This document shows, piece after piece, positions 23,733 to 31,907 of a stretch of 40,802 nucleotides of DNA. The stretch covers positions 1 to 40,802 of the forward strand of contig ONEL01000021.1 in assembly GCA_900316835.1 (NCBI GenBank), written 5' to 3'. The stretch comes from an uncultured Prevotellaceae bacterium (GTDB lineage Bacteria; Bacteroidota; Bacteroidia; Bacteroidales; Muribaculaceae). The translations under genes and the position numbers were made by a program. The first letter of the stretch is position 1; each line of letters begins with the position of its first letter. The notes under the pieces were generated by a model that saw nothing but the letters and a program-made list of their open reading frames with translations, was not told the origin of the DNA and ran no database searches.

Positions 23733-25918
23733 GACTTTAAACGTATTAATGGGACAATAAACTCATTCTGAAAGCTGTTGCCACTACAGTCGGTGACCAC
23801 ATTTTCACATTCAATGAATTCCTCAATAAGGACCCTACTACTATGTGTAATCTCATTGATAAATGCCTTGATACTGAGGTTACTATTAAAGTCAAGCAGC
23901 AATTTATTGTCGCCAGCGACAAGCAGTACTCGGTCGGGCACATTGTTAGTTTCTTTCCACTCAACCAGCTTCTCGCGTGAGAAATGTTTATTGTCGGCTT
24001 TAATGTCGCTTGTCTTGAGTGTCCATCTCTCGGGTGAGAGTGTAATGTTCTTGTAAACAACACGGGGCAAATGATCAAAAATCCTATCAAGTCCTTGCCA
24101 ATAGAACCCCAATGATTGTATGCATCCTTGATTCTGCAACTCGCACAATAACCTGTAGACAGGTGTTCCCTTGTTGAAGTTGTGTGCGGTAGTGAGACGA
24201 GGCACAATCTCTTTTTTCATCCTTTTAGAACGTAATACAACTCTATTATTGCTAACGCTCACCATTAGGTCATTGACAGGAATCACCTGATCATCATCAA
24301 GAGTGGAGTTTGTTAGATAAGTTATTTCATGCGACCGCAAATGCGGTCGTGAAAGTATGTTCCCTGTCCTTGCCTCGGGCACATGGGCGATTTCAGCTAC
24401 AATCATGTCCTTGAATGCTTCTTTTTCGCTGTCGGCAATTTGTTGGACTATTTTTCGGATTTCATAATGCCCACCGGCAAATCGTCCAAGCAGGTTTGCG
24501 GCCGAAGAGCCAAAGAAATGCAATCCTTGAAGCTTATATTCACCCGACGCGTCATCGACGCCTGCAATGCTGAACATCGCTGCCATCGTGGGAGGAAGTT
24601 TAGTTACGGGCTGTGGCTCAATCTTGAAGTCTTCTGTCTTCAGCTCTATGACACCTTTCCCTGACGATTCCACCAGTTTACGGAGTAATATATTAGACAG
24701 CGGAGTAATGGGCAGGCTTGAATAAGACTTTTGTGAGATGGGCGGTTGTATGCCGGCAATCAATGGATTATTGACAGCGCTTGATTTCACATAAAATCCA
24801 ACTCCCACTTCGGGATCCAAGGCTTCAATCAGAGGCACCTCTTGTTGCTCATATCGTGCCGTGAACCGCTTTTTGAAATTTGCCATTTCCGTGCTCTCTC
24901 CCGCACTGCTGAAACGGAGCATAAAATCAATCGCATCCTGCAACTGAGGTATCAATGTGTCTTTATTCAGACAGCCTTGTGACAATTCTCTAAAAGTGTC
25001 TAATTGGACAAGGAACTTATCATTTATTTTGCCTAAGCCACAATCCTTAAGCAAGACTTTTACATCTTGTATGGTCTTCATGTTTTCTTCGTAATTACGA
25101 TTTGCATTTAGTTCCCATAGACATGATTTTAGTTGCTTAAGTTTGGTTCTGATTCCTACTTCTGGCAGATGTGTCATCAAGAGAGTGTGATATTCTTCTC
25201 CTGTGACAGAGGGGTCAATATTGCTAATTAACAGCTGATTCTTGATGAGGGATAGCAGGTAATCGGTCAAAGCTGAGTCGCTTATTTCATAAACATCCGT
25301 TATGCTCTGTTTTAGATCTTCAAAACTTATTTGTCTTTTGCATAGCTTTAACACCTCTCTTAAAATTGGTGTGCATTTGACCGAACTTATTTGAAATTGA
25401 ACACCCTGTGGGGTATAACTACGAGTTATATAGTGATATCTTCCACCAACACTCAACAATGTGTCATTCGTTCGGTAGCTGAGTTTCCTTAGAATTTCAT
25501 TGTCTGATAGGAGAATCTGTGCCAGGTTGTATAAGCAAAGCATGTCAACACGGTAATTCTCCTTGATATTGCTGGATACCAGGAGCTTATGCCTATCTGC
25601 CAATTCTACAGTTGAACATGAAGCGAAATAACCAAATGGTGTGCAGCGGGTTGACATCCTCTCAATATATTTAGTAAGCCCAGCTTTCAGTCTCTCGATT
25701 TTGATTTCTTTTGTCATTTTACCGGTCAAGAAGCGGTCAAGTTCCTGTGCCAAGGCTGGAGAAGACAAGAAAACCGCATTCCTGAAGGTGCGGTCTGTAA
25801 TTATCTTCTCAAACTCTTCGTCCGAGAAAAGCACATCGTTGAGAATGCTGCAAGGCATTAATGGCATTCGCAACACAACCCGATTGGTGGAAAAATATTG
25901 TATTTTGTCTTTCCTCAT
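23729..25918 (-). CDS. LanB lantibiotic dehydratase, glutamylation subunit
   Basis: The protein has about 729 residues from the ATG at 25918, which overlaps the LanC stop as ATGA; an ATG two codons earlier is an alternative. It lacks the elimination domain, which is encoded next. Family blocks are VVLRMPLMP (15-23), the very characteristic RMSTRCTPFGYFASCS (88-103), ILSRPHLRSHEITYL, and near the end VPDRVLLVAGDNKLLLDFNS. By family knowledge it would transfer glutamate from charged tRNA(Glu) to Ser/Thr of the precursor cores. It lies between LanC and the elimination subunit with overlaps on both sides, so the three enzymes are one translational unit. Confidence 0.9.
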   Translation of the reverse strand: MRKDKIQYFSTNRVVLRMPLMPCSILNDVLFSDEEFEKIITDRTFRNAVFLSSPALAQELDRFLTGKMTKEIKIERLKAGLTKYIERMSTRCTPFGYFASCSTVELADRHKLLVSSNIKENYRVDMLCLYNLAQILLSDNEILRKLSYRTNDTLLSVGGRYHYITRSYTPQGVQFQISSVKCTPILREVLKLCKRQISFEDLKQSITDVYEISDSALTDYLLSLIKNQLLISNIDPSVTGEEYHTLLMTHLPEVGIRTKLKQLKSCLWELNANRNYEENMKTIQDVKVLLKDCGLGKINDKFLVQLDTFRELSQGCLNKDTLIPQLQDAIDFMLRFSSAGESTEMANFKKRFTARYEQQEVPLIEALDPEVGVGFYVKSSAVNNPLIAGIQPPISQKSYSSLPITPLSNILLRKLVESSGKGVIELKTEDFKIEPQPVTKLPPTMAAMFSIAGVDDASGEYKLQGLHFFGSSAANLLGRFAGGHYEIRKIVQQIADSEKEAFKDMIVAEIAHVPEARTGNILSRPHLRSHEITYLTNSTLDDDQVIPVNDLMVSVSNNRVVLRSKRMKKEIVPRLTTAHNFNKGTPVYRLLCELQNQGCIQSLGFYWQGLDRIFDHLPRVVYKNITLSPERWTLKTSDIKADNKHFSREKLVEWKETNNVPDRVLLVAGDNKLLLDFNSNLSIKAFINEITHSSRVLIEEFIECENVVTDCSGNSFQNEFIVPLIRLKS

Positions 25919-27105
25919 TGCCATGGCAAAAGTAGTAATTTGTTCAGATGGGTTTGCTCACCCAAAAGATATAGACCGGCACCACTAATGCCATCAAGAA
26001 TACCACCAGACTCTCTAAAGCCTCCATTCTCGGGATCATAATACAATAAAGTGTGACGACCTTGGTCATCTATGACTACTCGGCTTAATGTGTCCTTTTC
26101 CCAGTAATCGGCAGCGTCAAGCAACTCTTTCATTCCAAGCGCAATTCCCTGACTGCGGAAGATTTGAGCAATTCCCACTGAACCGTGGCACACACAGAAG
26201 TCATTCACATGATTGGCTTTAATGTCACGGCGCCTGGCAGAATAAAGCAGAACTTGTATAGCAATGTCACGGACCGATGAATCATGAAGTGTGTTTCCTG
26301 CCTCAAGCAATGCAGTTGCAACTCCCAAATCTCCATAGCACCATGCTAAGCGGCTGCGATGTGGGTAATCATCACATTCGATAGAAGAAGATGCAAACCA
26401 GCATCCCAGTTTATCAACATCAACCCTGTTGCTCAACAAATATTGAACTACACCTTGTAGCATTTGTTTGATTTTCACATTGTAATTCTCGCTAAACGCG
26501 CCCGATTTTATTAATCTGCATAAAAACGCCACAATACTGGAAACGCCATGAGAAAGTGAAATGTTAAATGGTTTTGATAGTTTCTTTTCATTATATCTCC
26601 ATTTCACGATTGCACCATCAGAAATCTTTGATTTGTCAAGATAATCAACAATCTTACTGAGATTGGACACTGAGTATTCTTTGCTTGAGTTGTTTCTCTC
26701 AAGTAGGTAGAACCCTATACCAATCAGGCCATGCAGGAAATCAATGTTATTATCTTCAACGAATGATGCTAAAGAAAGAGATATTACAGGATCTATTGAG
26801 CCAAGCGCAGAATCAACTCCGCTAATAACCCCATCTTGCTGTAGAGTAAGTAACCCTACACCGAGACCAGCAAGTCCATTGCAATAGGTGGCGATACGAG
26901 GCTGCATGCTTAATGACTGCAACATCTTCTCCAACAGACCATCTGCAATAGATTCGTAGTGAGCATCTATCCTTGAGTAATGGTAAAGGAAGATTATGTC
27001 ACCTAAATCTCCACCAAGAAGGCTGTAATTAAGTTGCTTGCGATTATTAAGCCTTATGCTTATATTTGCCGCAAAATCCTGTAATATCCTTTCAATCTGC
27101 CTCAT
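25915..27105 (-). CDS. LanC-like lanthionine cyclase
   Basis: The protein has 396 residues and the repeated Gly-rich toroid motifs of LanC (NGLAGLGVGLLTLQ, LHGLIGIGFYLLE, SHGVSSIVAFL, GGILDGISGAGLYLL). The zinc ligands are intact: Cys256 in AWCYGDLG and Cys306-His307 in CVCHGSVG. It would close thioether rings by adding Cys to dehydrated residues. The start is preceded by GAGAAAGG at a good distance and lies 18 bases after the DUF3244 gene. Intact catalytic residues argue that the cluster is active. It is shorter than human LANCL but normal for Bacteroidetes LanC. Confidence 0.9.
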   Translation of the reverse strand: MRQIERILQDFAANISIRLNNRKQLNYSLLGGDLGDIIFLYHYSRIDAHYESIADGLLEKMLQSLSMQPRIATYCNGLAGLGVGLLTLQQDGVISGVDSALGSIDPVISLSLASFVEDNNIDFLHGLIGIGFYLLERNNSSKEYSVSNLSKIVDYLDKSKISDGAIVKWRYNEKKLSKPFNISLSHGVSSIVAFLCRLIKSGAFSENYNVKIKQMLQGVVQYLLSNRVDVDKLGCWFASSSIECDDYPHRSRLAWCYGDLGVATALLEAGNTLHDSSVRDIAIQVLLYSARRRDIKANHVNDFCVCHGSVGIAQIFRSQGIALGMKELLDAADYWEKDTLSRVVIDDQGRHTLLYYDPENGGFRESGGILDGISGAGLYLLGEQTHLNKLLLLPWQ

Positions 27106-27123
27106 GCTTATTTACCTTTCTCT

Positions 27124-27480
27124 CTAACTTACTGAAAAGTTTCCAGTGTAGGTGTAGCCGTAGATACTGTGAATGGTTATTGTGTAATAACCAGCGGGAA
27201 GTCCGGTGTAGATTGTGCTGGTATACCCAACGTGGCTTTCACCATATACAAAATAGCAAGGTGTGCCGAGAGTGTCAATATACTCTAAGTCTATTGTGCC
27301 AGTAGAACCAAAATAGACATAGAGTTCATTCAAATCATCATTGTAAGTCAAATAAGGAGGCTCGATATAAACTTGATCATGACCTTGATTGGTTTTAGTC
27401 TCATGAACTACAATAACATGATCTCCATAACATGGTAGTGCTAAAAATACGAAAAAAATAAATAATAGATTTGTTTTCAT
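27124..27480 (-). CDS. DUF3244-like small secreted protein
   Basis: The protein has 118 residues with a signal peptide (MKTNLLFIFFVFLALPCYG). The mature part is a small beta-sandwich with the pattern of DUF3244: PPYLTYNDDLNELYVYFG, then IDLEYIDTLGTPCYFVYG, and LPAGYYTITIHS...YTGNFSVS at the end. Such proteins are common and uncharacterised in Bacteroidales. It is the first gene of the long operon, after a consensus promoter, and lies 18 bases before LanC. A role as periplasmic chaperone, carrier or marker is not shown by the sequence. Confidence 0.65.
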   Translation of the reverse strand: MKTNLLFIFFVFLALPCYGDHVIVVHETKTNQGHDQVYIEPPYLTYNDDLNELYVYFGSTGTIDLEYIDTLGTPCYFVYGESHVGYTSTIYTGLPAGYYTITIHSIYGYTYTGNFSVS

Positions 27481-27510
27481 TGGAGATTATTTGATTAATA
27501 TTTTTGCTTG

Positions 27511-27542
27511 CAAAAATAAAATGAGTTTCAAAACCACGCAAA
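27511..27542 (-). promoter_or_regulatory. Consensus Bacteroidetes promoter of the lanthipeptide operon
   Basis: On the minus strand TTTG (27539-27542) is followed after 20 bases by TATTTTTG (27511-27518). This matches the TTTG-N19/21-TAnnTTTG consensus, with the expected start site about 25 bases before the DUF3244 ATG. Confidence 0.7.
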
Positions 27543-27629
27543 AAAATAAATTCAACACCAAAAGAATGTTTAATGCAGAAAATCAAGATGTTTCAATCTA
27601 TACAGTTTTAAACAAATGCTAAAAAAAAC

Positions 27630-29360
27630 TTAAATGGATTCTGGCCCATTCAAACATTCCGCTTTCAATTCATATACAACCTTTGGTAGTGATTTGTTTG
27701 TGCCAATCTTTTTGGCAATTCTTGAGAATATGGTAGCCATGGTTTTTGTTGTAGTACCCATAATAATCGCACAATCAATATAATCAAATCCAAGACAATT
27801 TAAAATGGTTATCTTTAGATATTTGTCATTTATTGAAGGATATAACCTTTTTATTTTATTAATAAACCCTTTATAGTTATCATTAACAAATTGGAACATG
27901 GCATTCCAATAATGGTCATTATTTTTATATTCAGATATTATAGAATTAAATAACTCCTTAAATTTTTTATCACTATCTCTTTCAGAAGCCTCCAATAATT
28001 TGTCCATTATCTCAATATGGTGCGCTACTACGTCTTTTAAATAAGTATTTTGAGTCTCGTTGATATACATTTGTTTCTTTGCACCTCTGTTCTCTGTGAT
28101 TTTATCCTGAAGTAAACTGATGGTGTTAAGCAGTTGGATTTGGTTGGCATGCTCTTGGTCGTAATTGGTTTTTAAGGCAAACATCATCTCTTTCAAAGCT
28201 TTAGTATTTTGCCTTTTTCTAACCATAAAGAAAAGTATTATACAAATAATAATAATGAGCAGTGAATAAATGAATCTTGTCGAATATTTATGATTTTGAA
28301 ATTGTTTTACAACATTTTTTTTGGTGTTTTCTGTATAAACCCATTCTTTTTTGATTAAATCATCTAATGTACTACTTTTAGAAACAGAATCACAAAGATT
28401 GTTATATAATGAAATGTATTTCTTATAATTAGCTTTATCATCACTTAAAGCAGATATTTCAGTTTGAGTCAAATAGCGAACTGCAAGTAGTTGTTTGTCA
28501 TTGGTGTTCTTATTAGTTTTCGAAAAATAATAATTAGCAGAATCAAGGTTGTCAAGCGCACAAAAGGCTCTTGCAGCATTGTAATAGCAATTGTCGTTAA
28601 TATAATTAACTCCATTATTGATGCAATAGATGGCAATGTCTTTAGCCATAATATAGTCTTTATCATAAAAATGTGACAATGCTAAGGATGTCATACATTC
28701 ATAATACTCAGAACTATCTCCAATTACTTTGGCTTCTTCAATGGCTTTTAATAGATGGAACTTGGCTTTACTCTGGTCTTTGAATCTATAAATATTGCCT
28801 AAATAGGAATTACAAAGCATTGTCATGCGTTGATCCTGAATTATATTATAATAATGAAATGCTTTTTTGAATTTTTCAAGGTCAAGATTATTACCAGCAT
28901 AATTATTATAATAGAGCATTCCCATCCTAAAATTGATTTGTGCAAGGTTTCGGTAGTCAGTAGTGTCAGCATTATCTTCGGCTTGTTTATACCACTTTAT
29001 GGCCTCAATTGGGTCGCCCATGTCCTCAAATGCACCACCTTTATATAATAACGAGCGAGTATAATGCTCACGGTTGTGGTTATCGCTATAATATTCGACA
29101 GCTTTGCTTATTAGCGTATCGCCAGTGAGAGGAATATTGCATCGAAACTGTGCCTGTGTGAGTAATAGGGCATAATATGCCTTATTCTCGTCGCCTTGAA
29201 GAGAGTCACGGTTTATGCCTTGAAGAATGATGAGCGAACTGTCTGGATTGGTCCACATAAGCGTGTCGGCAAGCACCAGCCGACGGTCCGCACTGCGCCC
29301 ACAACTCATCACAAACGAGAGAATCAATATAGATATTAATATGTATAATAATTTCCTCAT
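27630..29360 (-). CDS. Lipoprotein/TPR/TM regulator with C-terminal LuxR-like HTH
   Basis: From the ATG at 29360 the protein is about 576 residues; the 13 codons before it overlap the promoter. A lipoprotein-like signal (ILSFVMSC) leads into TPR repeats (about 35-330), including AIKWYKQAEDNADTTDYRNL. One TM segment follows (FIYSLLIIIICIILFFMV), then a coiled coil, and a C-terminal helix-turn-helix (LGFDYIDCAIIMGTTTKTMA, then IFSRIAKKIG). This layout, with an outside sensor and an inside DNA-binding end, is common in Bacteroidales. It lies immediately upstream of the operon on the same strand but with its own promoter, and is the best candidate for its regulator. Confidence 0.7.
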   Translation of the reverse strand: MRKLLYILISILILSFVMSCGRSADRRLVLADTLMWTNPDSSLIILQGINRDSLQGDENKAYYALLLTQAQFRCNIPLTGDTLISKAVEYYSDNHNREHYTRSLLYKGGAFEDMGDPIEAIKWYKQAEDNADTTDYRNLAQINFRMGMLYYNNYAGNNLDLEKFKKAFHYYNIIQDQRMTMLCNSYLGNIYRFKDQSKAKFHLLKAIEEAKVIGDSSEYYECMTSLALSHFYDKDYIMAKDIAIYCINNGVNYINDNCYYNAARAFCALDNLDSANYYFSKTNKNTNDKQLLAVRYLTQTEISALSDDKANYKKYISLYNNLCDSVSKSSTLDDLIKKEWVYTENTKKNVVKQFQNHKYSTRFIYSLLIIIICIILFFMVRKRQNTKALKEMMFALKTNYDQEHANQIQLLNTISLLQDKITENRGAKKQMYINETQNTYLKDVVAHHIEIMDKLLEASERDSDKKFKELFNSIISEYKNNDHYWNAMFQFVNDNYKGFINKIKRLYPSINDKYLKITILNCLGFDYIDCAIIMGTTTKTMATIFSRIAKKIGTNKSLPKVVYELKAECLNGPESI

Positions 29361-29370
29361 AATTGTTTTG

Positions 29371-29399
29371 CAAATATAATTAGTTTTTCTATAGAACAA
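29371..29399 (-). promoter_or_regulatory. Promoter of the TPR/HTH regulator
   Basis: On the minus strand TTG (29397-29399), 18 bases, then TATATTTG (29371-29378), 10 bases before the ATG at 29360. Confidence 0.6.
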
Positions 29400-29533
29400 G
29401 CTTTTTTATTCAATAAAAAAGTATAAAGAATTTCTATTCCAATATTCTACCAAATTCAGTGGTTTATAAATCAAAGACGCATTTGTAATTATTACTTGAT
29501 AAAAAAGATGTCGCCAAAGACCCGCCAAAGCTG

Positions 29534-29635
29534 TCAATTAGCACGTTTACCAGCTTTCCTCGTTCTTCTTAGGATATAGTCACTGTCAAAGTCAAAGCAA
29601 TAATCATTTACGTACATTTTCTTAAAGCTTTTCAT
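29534..29635 (-). CDS. Possible 33-aa basic peptide
   Basis: An ATG at 29635 opens a 33-codon frame, MKSFKKMYVNDYCFDFDSDY and then ILRRTRKAGKRAN. It has a protein-like pattern of an aromatic/acidic first half and a basic tail. It is too short to score well and no family is known. It lies between the regulator and the AbiEi gene; the rest of 29400-29670 is AT-rich, with nothing else recognised. Confidence 0.35.
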   Translation of the reverse strand: MKSFKKMYVNDYCFDFDSDYILRRTRKAGKRAN

Positions 29636-29670
29636 ATATCATATATTATATTGCCCCATAATTTATTAAA

Positions 29671-29717
29671 TAATTCGTCAATTTTTGTTGTTTATTGACG
29701 AATTATCATTATATTTG
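29671..29717 (+). promoter_or_regulatory. Promoter with 12-bp inverted-repeat operator before AbiEi
   Basis: TAATTCGTCAAT (29671-29682) and ATTGACGAATTA (29694-29705) form a perfect inverted repeat. Its spacer contains the -33 TTG (29688-29690), which lies 19 bases from TATATTTG (29710-29717). An antitoxin bound here would block RNA polymerase, as AbiEi proteins do at their own promoters. Confidence 0.65.
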
Positions 29718-29736
29718 CAATCTAAATCAGATAAAG

Positions 29737-30432
29737 ATGCGAACACTATCATTTAAAACACCAGATTGTGAGTCAACTTTGACCACGAAATATTTCTTTC
29801 ATTTAATGCCCGATTTGCCAAAGTCAACGGTCTATTCACGCATAAGGTCTCTTGTAAATAGTGGAGTCCTTAAACGAATAGGGAGAGGTGTTTATGAAAG
29901 ATCCGATAATGCAGATTTTGAGTTACACATTTCACAGAAAATGAAAGATGTCGCTAAAGAACTCTCCCTGCAATTTCCCTACATAGATTTCTGCGTTTGG
30001 GATTTGACTCCAATAAATTCATTGGCTCAACACCTTATAAATTTCAACATTTGCATACTCGATGTTGATAGGGATGCAGTTGAGGCCGTATATCAGCAAC
30101 TACGCGAGATGCATGAAAAAGTTGTAACGACAAAACGCATGGTCGATAATCTAGCCGACTATAACAGCTATATATTGGTAAGAAAACTCGTTACTGATTC
30201 TCCTCTGATGAAAAAATCAGAGATCAAAGTTCCCACTCTTGAAAAGATCCTAGTCGACATTGCCTGTGATAAAGAGTTTGCTACATTTCAAGGATATGAA
30301 ATACAGCACATATTTGATAATGCATTAGCTCAATATATAATAAACAGAAACAAGTTGCTGCGATATGCAGGACGCAAAAACCAACGCAAGAAGATAGAAC
30401 AGCTATTAATTAATAATTCGTCAATAAAATAA
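29737..30432 (+). CDS. AbiEi-type antitoxin-like protein, apparently orphan
   Basis: From the ATG at 29737 the protein is 231 residues; the 14 earlier codons overlap the promoter. The N-terminus is a winged helix (KSTVYSRIRSLVNSGVLKRI, followed by GRGVYERS). The C-terminal part resembles the AbiEi domain (DFCVWDLTPINSLAQHLINF, then VPTLEKILVDIACDK). AbiEi proteins repress their own promoter and neutralise the nucleotidyltransferase toxin AbiEii. No AbiEii gene follows; only a short open remnant is present. The last codons (NNSSIK) are encoded by a second copy of the operator half-site, which suggests a further binding site at the gene end. Confidence 0.65.
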   Translation: MRTLSFKTPDCESTLTTKYFFHLMPDLPKSTVYSRIRSLVNSGVLKRIGRGVYERSDNADFELHISQKMKDVAKELSLQFPYIDFCVWDLTPINSLAQHLINFNICILDVDRDAVEAVYQQLREMHEKVVTTKRMVDNLADYNSYILVRKLVTDSPLMKKSEIKVPTLEKILVDIACDKEFATFQGYEIQHIFDNALAQYIINRNKLLRYAGRKNQRKKIEQLLINNSSIK

Positions 30433-30448
30433 GTTTACTGACGTATTA
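30414..30448 (+). repeat. Second copy of the operator half-site with imperfect partner
   Basis: TAATTCGTCAAT (30414-30425) repeats exactly the left arm upstream of the gene. TGACGTATTA (30439-30448) is an inverted partner with one mismatch. The repeat overlaps the AbiEi stop codon. Confidence 0.6.
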
Positions 30449-30452
30449 TTAA

Positions 30453-30605
30453 ATACAATACACAACAAAGGATGCCGAGAAAACTGGTGCTTTGCCTAGA
30501 ATAATCAGCGCTATGGAAACCTTGGACATTCTGAAAGAATCTCACACTTATCAACAATGCATTTTTACACAAAGTGCTTGGCGAGTTAAAGAGCTCACCC
30601 GATAA
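30453..30605 (+). other. Short open remnant after AbiEi
   Basis: Fifty codons are open without an early start (DAEKTGALPRIISAMETLDI and onward) to TAA at 30603. The composition is protein-like. It sits where an AbiEii toxin gene would be expected, but its sequence shows no nucleotidyltransferase motif. It may be the 3' end of a deleted gene. The rest of 30606-30679 shows nothing. Confidence 0.25.
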
Positions 30606-30679
30606 AAGGTGGGGGCAGATAGTTGTGGAAAGCAGATTTTGTTGCTGTCTCAGGTTTTTTTCTCCAATATATGGCGAAT

Positions 30680-30711
30680 TTTGTCCTAAATGCTAAAATA
30701 TTGTACCTTTG
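30680..30711 (+). promoter_or_regulatory. Consensus promoter close to ATG
   Basis: TTTG (30680-30683), 20 bases, TACCTTTG (30704-30711). The ATG at 30720 is only 8 bases after the box, so the transcript would be nearly leaderless. Confidence 0.65.
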
Positions 30712-30719
30712 TCGGCGAT

Positions 30720-31073
30720 ATGAGACGAGAAGAATTGATACTTGACTGCCGTTATTATAATGGCGAAGGTGAGCCGCCTGAGGGTATAGACAGCCTCATG
30801 TGGGGATATGAAGAAGCATGGGTTAGAATGGTCTTAGAGAATAGCCCTGTTTTGCAAAAACACATTAACTATTATACTCGTGAGTTTGATTTACCCAACC
30901 TCTTGCCTGAAAAAGATGATGGCACCCCAACAGGATTAAAGGCTATTCTCTGGAATAGACTGGACTACTGGAGTTATTATCCTGCCAACGCTGATGAATT
31001 CAAAAAATGGTATCTGGAACAATATGTCGCTAGAACTAAAACACATCGTCAATTATCTCAAACGGGACAATGA
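30720..31073 (+). CDS. Hypothetical protein (117 aa)
   Basis: The start at 30720 is chosen because the first possible start (30690) lies inside the promoter. The product MRREELILDCRYYNGEGEPP is soluble, acidic and rich in Trp and Tyr (SLMWGYEEAWVRM, RLDYWSYYPANADEFKKWYL). It has no signal or membrane segment. It resembles small conserved hypothetical proteins of gut Bacteroidales, but I cannot name a family. It stands alone, with a consensus promoter of its own. Confidence 0.6.
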   Translation: MRREELILDCRYYNGEGEPPEGIDSLMWGYEEAWVRMVLENSPVLQKHINYYTREFDLPNLLPEKDDGTPTGLKAILWNRLDYWSYYPANADEFKKWYLEQYVARTKTHRQLSQTGQ

Positions 31074-31148
31074 TTTAACCCATTTCGGTCATTAAGCCGA
31101 CAGTAGGTTAGTTTAGATGGCTTTTTCGAATGTAACAAAGTGTATTTC

Positions 31149-31817
31149 ATGATGAGAAGAGAGAATATTTCGACGTGCCATGAGTTGATGGCAGTAATTG
31201 AGGAGATGGGGTTCTTGCCGTTGCTCAGCAGTGGGATTGCCGGATTTAGTGCCGAGGAAATGGTAGATGAAGATTGTCGCTATGTTACCTTTGACGATGG
31301 CGGATGGGACTGGCCCATGTGGAAGTGGAAGGGTCCCATTATCACTGAGGGCGATTGCGTGTACGGCAAGTTTTTCGCGTCGAAGGCTGGCTTTGTGAGT
31401 CGCCGCTGGTGGAACGACTTTTGCAACTGGCGTCGCAGCCTTAGTGCTGAGCCTGCCGAGGGGTCGATTGAGCAAGCTATCCTGCTCACCTTGCAGGAAC
31501 ACGGGAGCCTTATCACTCGTGAACTGCGTGCATTGTGTGGTTTCACAGGTCCCAAGATGCGTAGTCGCTTCGACTCTTATGTCACCCGCTTGCAGATGCA
31601 GTGCCGCATTGTCACTGAGGATTTCATCTATCCTCATGATCGTCATGGTAAAGAATATGGCTGGGGATGGTCGTTACTCACCACACCCGAGTTGCTACTT
31701 GGCCCCGAGGCATGCCAGTGCGAGCACAGTCCTGAGCAGTCGAGGCATCTCATCCTGGAGCATCTTGTTAATGTCGTGCCAGGCGCCAGCGAATCACAGC
31801 TGGCAAAGCTATTATAG
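31149..31817 (+). CDS. AlkZ-related protein
   Basis: The product is about 222 residues from the ATG at 31149; a GTG three codons earlier is weaker. It has the features of the group annotated as AlkZ-related. These are an N-terminal ENISTCHELMAVIEEMGFLP, a central Trp-rich block (DWPMWKWKGPIITEGDCVYG, FFASKAGFVSRRWW), and a C-terminal winged-helix-like section (HGSLITRELRALCGFTGPKM). AlkZ/YcaQ are DNA glycosylases that unhook cross-links. This shorter protein lacks an obvious QxQ-type catalytic motif, so it may not be a glycosylase. A strong terminator follows. The GC content agrees with the core genome. Confidence 0.6.
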   Translation: MMRRENISTCHELMAVIEEMGFLPLLSSGIAGFSAEEMVDEDCRYVTFDDGGWDWPMWKWKGPIITEGDCVYGKFFASKAGFVSRRWWNDFCNWRRSLSAEPAEGSIEQAILLTLQEHGSLITRELRALCGFTGPKMRSRFDSYVTRLQMQCRIVTEDFIYPHDRHGKEYGWGWSLLTTPELLLGPEACQCEHSPEQSRHLILEHLVNVVPGASESQLAKLL

Positions 31818-31842
31818 AACCTGGTATTGCTACACTTATAGA

Positions 31843-31888
31843 TAAAAAAACAGCCTGTGGTCAAATGACCTACAGGCTGAGTTTTTTT
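31843..31888. terminator. Bidirectional factor-independent terminator
   Basis: CAGCCTGT (31851-31858) and ACAGGCTG (31872-31879), with inner GGTC/GACC pairing, form a strong stem flanked by seven A on the left and seven T on the right. It serves both the AlkZ-related gene and rpsA. Confidence 0.85.
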
Positions 31889-31907
31889 AGTGTGAGCTAT
31901 TAGAGAA

